DNA of 64,000 bases from Yoonia sp. SS1-5. GTDB lineage: Bacteria; Pseudomonadota; Alphaproteobacteria; Rhodobacterales; Rhodobacteraceae. The translations under genes were made by a program, and so were the position numbers. The stretch lies in assembly GCF_038443705.2 (NCBI RefSeq), contig NZ_CP151764.2:62001-126000 (forward strand), given 5' to 3'. Below are positions 60,246 to 64,000 of this stretch, one piece after another; the first letter of the stretch is position 1, and every line of letters begins with the position of its first letter. Below the pieces are notes generated by a model. It was not told the origin of the DNA and made no database searches. It saw nothing but the letters and a program-made list of their open reading frames with translations.

Positions 60246-61771
60246 GATTGTGTTGAAAAACTCGGCTTGAGAGGTGCCTTCGCTTGCGGATTTAGTTTGG
60301 CCAGCGTTGATCTTACGCCATCGCCGGGCCTGCTGGGCGCAGCTTTGCAAGCTTCCGGAGGTTTTGGGCGGTTGCTGCGAGAAGGAACTCGTCTTTTACG
60401 CCGTTTGGTCCACGAAGGCGCAGGCGGTCGAGCCGCATGATCTTCTTGAGGTGTGCAAAGAGCATTTCGACCTTTTTTCGTCGCCTGCTTGCATCGGTAT
60501 AGGCGTCGGTTTTGGCAATTTGGCGTGCTTTGTTGCGAGCTGCCTCATGAACATGTCTTGAGACGATGCGGGCGTCTTGGTTTGGGGTGCATTGGTCCTT
60601 GAGGGCGCAAGTCGCGCAGTGTGTTTTGCTCGCGTAGTAGCGCTTGATGCCATCCTTGCTGACGCCTGTCCGTGCGGTGCGCATCTTTCGCCAATATTTC
60701 TTGAGGGGATTGCCGCCAGGACATGTGTACTCATCAGTTTTCTGATCATAGCTGAAGTCGAGGTTTGAGAACGAACCATCTTTGCGATCCGATCTATCGA
60801 TGACAGGAATGTGCGGGTCGATGTTCTGGTTCACCAGCCACCCCAGCATGTCGCCGGACCCGTAAGCGGTATCAGCGGCCAAACGATCAGGAAACAGGTC
60901 GAACCGATCTCGCGTGCGCGTCAGCATGGTGCGTGTCGCACCAACCTCGGCTTGGCGGATGGCACGAGAGGCTTCCACATCAAGGATGATCGCATGGTCG
61001 GTGTCGATCAGGTAGTTGGTCGAATAGGCAAAGAATGCTGGCCCTTTCAACGCACCCGTCCACTGGCTGGCTGGGTCAGAGAAAGACATGAACTTTGGTG
61101 TCACATCACTGGCCGCACCAAATGCGGTGTCATCCAAGGTCTCCAGATACTCCCGCACGGCCCTTGGCACGACCGCCGGATCAATCTTTGCCGTTTCCCA
61201 TTCTGCCTTTGGTGCCGAGTACTGCTTGTTCGCATCGGCCTGGATTATGCTGGCATCCGTCGCAAAGGTCTCGCCGCCAACCAAGCCCTCTGCCATGCAA
61301 CGCGCCACGACGGTCTCAAACAGATGCCGGAACAGATCGCTGTCACGGAACCGTCCATGTCGGTTTTTGGAAAAGGTCGAATGATCCGGGATCGGATCTG
61401 AGAGATCGAGCTTGCAAAACCAGCGGTAGGCGAGGTTCAGATGGACCTCTTCGCATAAGCGGCGTTCTGATCGGATGCCAAAGCAATATCCCACCAATAG
61501 CATTCGGATCATTAGTTCGGGGTCGATCGAAGGACGTCCAGTATGACTATAGAAATCCGCTAAATGAACACGAATTTTGCTCAGATCCGTGAACCGATCA
61601 ATCGCCCGCAATAGGTGATCCGGCGGGATGTGATCCTCAAGCGAGAACTCATAGAACAATGCTGCTTGCGCTTCCTGCTTTGGTCCCATCATCGCGATAA
61701 ATCCTCTGCATCAATGAAGAGATTGAATCAGGGTGCAGCACCCTAAACAAGCAGAGTTTTTCAACACAATC
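60246..61771 (-). mobile_element. IS1182-family insertion sequence, complete
   Basis: 1,526 bp with near-perfect terminal inverted repeats, GATTGTGTTGAAAAACTC at both ends followed by (G/T)GCTTG, and flanking 4-bp direct repeats GGCT (60242-60245 and 61772-61775). It holds one intact transposase gene on the minus strand. The insertion separates the DUF2059-like gene from the FRG gene. Confidence 0.88.
60313..61692 (-). CDS. IS1182-family transposase
   Basis: 459 residues. An N-terminal DUF772-type domain (DHLLRAIDRFTDLS, then GRPSIDPELMIRMLLVGYCF) is followed by the DDE core with FATDASIIQADAN, LAADTAYGSGDML and the final Glu near VEMLFAHLKKI, plus the zinc-ribbon CATCALKDQCT. All parts are intact, so the element may be active. 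Confidence 0.9.
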   Translation of the reverse strand: MMGPKQEAQAALFYEFSLEDHIPPDHLLRAIDRFTDLSKIRVHLADFYSHTGRPSIDPELMIRMLLVGYCFGIRSERRLCEEVHLNLAYRWFCKLDLSDPIPDHSTFSKNRHGRFRDSDLFRHLFETVVARCMAEGLVGGETFATDASIIQADANKQYSAPKAEWETAKIDPAVVPRAVREYLETLDDTAFGAASDVTPKFMSFSDPASQWTGALKGPAFFAYSTNYLIDTDHAIILDVEASRAIRQAEVGATRTMLTRTRDRFDLFPDRLAADTAYGSGDMLGWLVNQNIDPHIPVIDRSDRKDGSFSNLDFSYDQKTDEYTCPGGNPLKKYWRKMRTARTGVSKDGIKRYYASKTHCATCALKDQCTPNQDARIVSRHVHEAARNKARQIAKTDAYTDASRRRKKVEMLFAHLKKIMRLDRLRLRGPNGVKDEFLLAATAQNLRKLAKLRPAGPAMA

Positions 61772-61793
61772 GGCTCATAGCTGTCTTCGGAGA

Positions 61794-61925
61794 ATGCGCA
61801 GCATCCAAGCCTATGCCGTGAAACCGAGCATCGAGTACGGCCCATACCGGACGCCCGACATCTGGCTCAATTGCTGCGGATGCAACCCCTATTCCGGCCA
61901 TTCGCTGCGCAAGAAAAACGAGTAA
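61794..61925 (+). CDS. Short unidentified frame next to the IS1182 end
   Basis: A 43-codon frame (MRSIQAYAVKPS, then WLNCCGCNPYSGHSLRKK) starts 23 bp after the IS end. The frame is also open back into the target duplication, so it may be the C-terminal tail of a gene cut by the insertion. The CCGC cluster and basic tail have no match I recognise. Weakly supported. Confidence 0.25.
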   Translation: MRSIQAYAVKPSIEYGPYRTPDIWLNCCGCNPYSGHSLRKKNE

Positions 61926-62040
61926 TGTCTCGTGGAGAAGAGCCCGTAGAGTTTACTCTGACCTAGACTTTCTGCTGCTGAATTGGTGTGATGTCGGAGC
62001 ACTTCGCCACAAAAGCACTTGATTGAAAGCTTAGTCAAAC

Positions 62041-63018
62041 TTGGTCAAAGTCCATACTCAGATTGCTGGCAAAGACCTTGATGCTCGCCGGTTTTTGGCA
62101 CTTCTGCGACCATCAAACAGTTTTTGGTGGCCCAATAGGAACTACTTGGGTTCGCTGCCTTGGGCCTTCAGAGGCGTAGCAGACGCAAATTACGGTCTTC
62201 TCCCGAGCGGATTAAGGCCTATCGATGCAACAAGCTCGAAGCCAGCGGAACGGTATAGATCTTACCTTTTTGATCGAGTGTATGCTCTATTTGGGCAATA
62301 CTTGGAAAGCTCCGACGACTTCTCGGACATGTACACGCCCTGGACGATGCAGGATTTGTGGCACGTTTTCGTCTGCGAAGGCGTAGCACAGTTCGTAAAT
62401 CGAGCCAGCGAGCTCGGGCTTCTAGACATGGAACGTGTTCCCACTGTCTTTAGTCCGAGCTTTTCTATTCGCGAGAGTGATCCCTGGGGGCGTCCTGAAC
62501 ACAACGGACCACCGGCTTCGTTTGAGACTTCCGTATGGGCCTTGGCCCAACATCATGGCATTCCGACCTACTTTCTTGACTGGACAAGTAATCCGATTGT
62601 AGCTGCGTACTTCGCAACCTTGAATTGGAAGTCTGACAACCCCACCGACATTGCGGTTTGGGCATTTAATGAGCACAAGTATGTCAAATCTATTGGAAGG
62701 CTTCCTTGGCGTGTTTTTGGCGACGGCACTATTAGACCGGGCCACGTGCACAACAAATATCTGGGTGCGCAAAGTGGTTTGTTCACTCAGATTTCGACGA
62801 GCTACGATGAAACTCTTAAACGTTGGATCGACGCGGATTCACTGACAGAACGGGGATTTGGACAAATCTCAAATCAATTCGTTAAGAAAGTGGTACTTAA
62901 GGCAAAGCACGTTCCAGAGTTTTCGGCATTGCTGAAGCGAGAAGGCATATCTCAATCGACATACATGCCTACTTTAGACAACGTCGCGTCTGAGGTGTTT
63001 AACAGCCGACATAGTTGA
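62041..63018 (+). CDS. FRG-domain protein
   Basis: 325 residues, TTG start (an in-frame TAG lies two codons upstream, so no earlier start is possible). The FRG signature is clear: WAFRGVADANYGLLPSGLRP (~41-60), a middle LAQHHGIPTYFLDWTSNPIVAAYFA (~168-192) and the downstream NKYLGAQSGLFTQ. FRG domains occur in phage-defence and toxin-like proteins and in standalone form; their activity is unclear. It lies by mobile elements with no obvious partner. Lower GC and codon use differ from the metabolic genes, suggesting recent arrival. Confidence 0.85.
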   Translation: MVKVHTQIAGKDLDARRFLALLRPSNSFWWPNRNYLGSLPWAFRGVADANYGLLPSGLRPIDATSSKPAERYRSYLFDRVYALFGQYLESSDDFSDMYTPWTMQDLWHVFVCEGVAQFVNRASELGLLDMERVPTVFSPSFSIRESDPWGRPEHNGPPASFETSVWALAQHHGIPTYFLDWTSNPIVAAYFATLNWKSDNPTDIAVWAFNEHKYVKSIGRLPWRVFGDGTIRPGHVHNKYLGAQSGLFTQISTSYDETLKRWIDADSLTERGFGQISNQFVKKVVLKAKHVPEFSALLKREGISQSTYMPTLDNVASEVFNSRHS

Positions 63019-63135
63019 CCGGCCCTTACCAGACATTGAGCAATGTCTCCGAATGCTGCGGCCGCAGTCCGCATTGTCGACATTCGCCGCAGCCGCAAAA
63101 TCAGGTGGTAGGCGAACCCACAATTTAGCGGGACA

Positions 63136-63172
63136 AAGCCGACGTTGACTAACTATGGACGAACGTCGGCTT
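63136..63172 (-). terminator. Stem-loop at the end of the small membrane protein gene
   Basis: A perfect 11-bp inverted repeat (AAGCCGACGTT at 63136-63146; complement at 63162-63172) overlaps the stop codon of the reverse gene at 63153 and ends in TTT on the minus strand. It probably stops transcription from both the reverse gene and the FRG gene side. Confidence 0.65.
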
Positions 63173-63701
63173 CAGAAAGACGTGTCCAGCTAAACCCCAC
63201 CAGAAGCGTCAGCAGCACAGCTACGGTTGTTAAAGCGGATTTAAGAATTGTGGCTGTGCTGGTGGCATAAACCAGTGGAACGGAAACCTCGGGCCAGCTC
63301 CAAATCATGGCCACGATACCAAGATTTTCGACATAATCGAACAGAGCAGCACCAACCGAAAGGGCAATGCCAAAGCGGACAAGCTTTCTGTTTGACATGC
63401 GTTGCCCAAACCAGCAGATCGTGGCGACCAAAGCCAAGGTGAGCATGGCTGGATAAAGTGTGTCCAAAGCGATCTGGCGACTGAGATAATACGCGCGCCC
63501 TTCCACTCCCAACGCTTCAAGAAGCGTCGCCGCCTCTGTGGAGCCATAGCCGAAAGGACGCATGTCGAAGGGGACGTGCCCTGAGACCGCTTCGATATGG
63601 GCGAGCGTGACATTGATCATCAGCAAATAGATTGATGCACCTATCAGTCCTGAGCCAACCGCAATTGTTCCAATATGCTTTGACAAGATTCTGTTCGTCA
63701 T
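63153..63701 (-). CDS. Small four-helix membrane protein
   Basis: 182 residues from ATG 63701 with AAGGAG at the right distance; the open frame continues upstream without homology. Four hydrophobic helices (~8-28, ~80-100, ~107-128, ~150-172) and short loops with HVPFDMRPFGYG between the first two. I do not recognise the family; the pattern is like small DUF-type inner membrane proteins. It is divergent from a Crp-type gene across 78 bp, which may control it. Confidence 0.6.
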   Translation of the reverse strand: MTNRILSKHIGTIAVGSGLIGASIYLLMINVTLAHIEAVSGHVPFDMRPFGYGSTEAATLLEALGVEGRAYYLSRQIALDTLYPAMLTLALVATICWFGQRMSNRKLVRFGIALSVGAALFDYVENLGIVAMIWSWPEVSVPLVYATSTATILKSALTTVAVLLTLLVGFSWTRLSEADVRP

Positions 63702-63779
63702 TTTGTAAACTCCTTGAACTGTGCCAAACATGCCCTCAGACGAAGTCACCCGCATTATCATTTGATAAGGCACGCCAAG

Positions 63780-64000
63780 ATGGATTTACGGACGTTTCTG
63801 ATGCAGTCACCTGACCTGTCAGATATGGCTTGCGCAGACGATTTTGCGTCTGATTGGAAACGAAAGCGTTTGAACAAGGGGTTGCACCTTACTCGGCAGG
63901 AACAACCCGAAACAGACGAATTCGTTCTTTTGGAAGGGTGCTTGGTGAGCAGTATTTGCGACCAAGACGGCAAAGAAGTTAGCGTCGGGTTTTATGTGGG
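63780..64000 (+). CDS. Crp/Fnr-family regulator, partial (3' end beyond window)
   Basis: The frame opens with ATG 63780 (MDLRTFLMQSPDLSD; ATG 63801 is an alternative) and is open to the window end, 73 codons. The start of a cyclic-nucleotide-binding-type beta roll is visible: FVLLEGCLVSSICDQDGKEVSVGFYVG. The HTH lies outside. It is divergent from the small membrane protein and may regulate it. Confidence 0.65.
   Translation, partial: MDLRTFLMQSPDLSDMACADDFASDWKRKRLNKGLHLTRQEQPETDEFVLLEGCLVSSICDQDGKEVSVGFYV

Noticed and set aside
1..64000. tRNA, rRNA, riboswitch and replication origin
   Set aside because: No cloverleaf with a T-loop consensus, no rRNA-like stretch, no known riboswitch core and no iteron or DnaA-box cluster was recognised by eye.

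Overview
The window looks like a piece of a marine alphaproteobacterial genome, most likely from the Roseobacter group (Rhodobacterales). The reasons are the GC-rich coding style, the many ABC and TTT uptake operons for small zwitterions and amino acids, a choline-sulfatase/ProXVW module, an AapJQMP-type transporter, and dense insertion elements. This is inferred from gene content only. No rRNA or tRNA gene was recognised.

Region 1 (1-15.4 kb) is accessory and mobile DNA. It holds a partial DUF736-like gene, a GHKL/HSP90-like ATPase, and a large helicase-PLD fusion that resembles the single-gene (type II) Mokosh antiphage protein. Next come a secreted endonuclease/exonuclease/phosphatase-family protein and a wHTH/nucleotidyltransferase pair whose second gene is split by an IS481-type element with a clean 7-bp target duplication. 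An endonuclease I gene is beheaded by a minimal TniA-TniB-TniQ transposon of about 3.66 kb.

Region 2 (15.4-32.3 kb) is metabolic. A peroxiredoxin/TetR divergent pair is followed by an IclR regulator, an aldehyde dehydrogenase with a TctABC transporter, a forward operon (class III aminotransferase, FAD/GcvT demethylase, UPF0261/Tm-1-like protein, trimethylamine-dehydrogenase-like flavoprotein), and a reverse operon (Rieske oxygenase, ureohydrolase) facing a TetR regulator across two strong palindromes. Together these look like an import, N-demethylation, deamination and oxidation route for a methylated amine or guanidino acid. The substrate is unknown, and this is the best candidate here for an undescribed catabolic system.

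Region 3 (32.7-41 kb) is an ornithine/arginine-type module: ornithine cyclodeaminase, a CtlX-like pentein hydrolase, Lrp, a DMT exporter, an isochorismatase-like hydrolase, a polar amino acid ABC transporter and a LysR regulator. Region 4 (42-52.3 kb) is a second amino acid module: ProC, a D-amino-acid-oxidase-like flavoprotein, a GntR regulator, an enolase-superfamily enzyme, AapJQMP, an OCD/mu-crystallin-family reductase, a class IV aminotransferase and a sulfatase remnant. It may degrade a cyclic or hydroxylated imino acid. Region 5 (52.3-57.9 kb) is LysR, ProXVW and a choline-sulfatase.

Region 6 (57.9-64 kb) returns to mobile DNA: a DMT-transporter remnant, a tyrosine recombinase, a small periplasmic protein, an IS1182 element with a 4-bp target duplication, an FRG-domain protein, a small membrane protein and the start of a Crp-type regulator. 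Across the window, all four solute-binding-protein genes are followed by an intercistronic stem-loop before the permease genes. This suggests a shared way of setting receptor:permease ratios.
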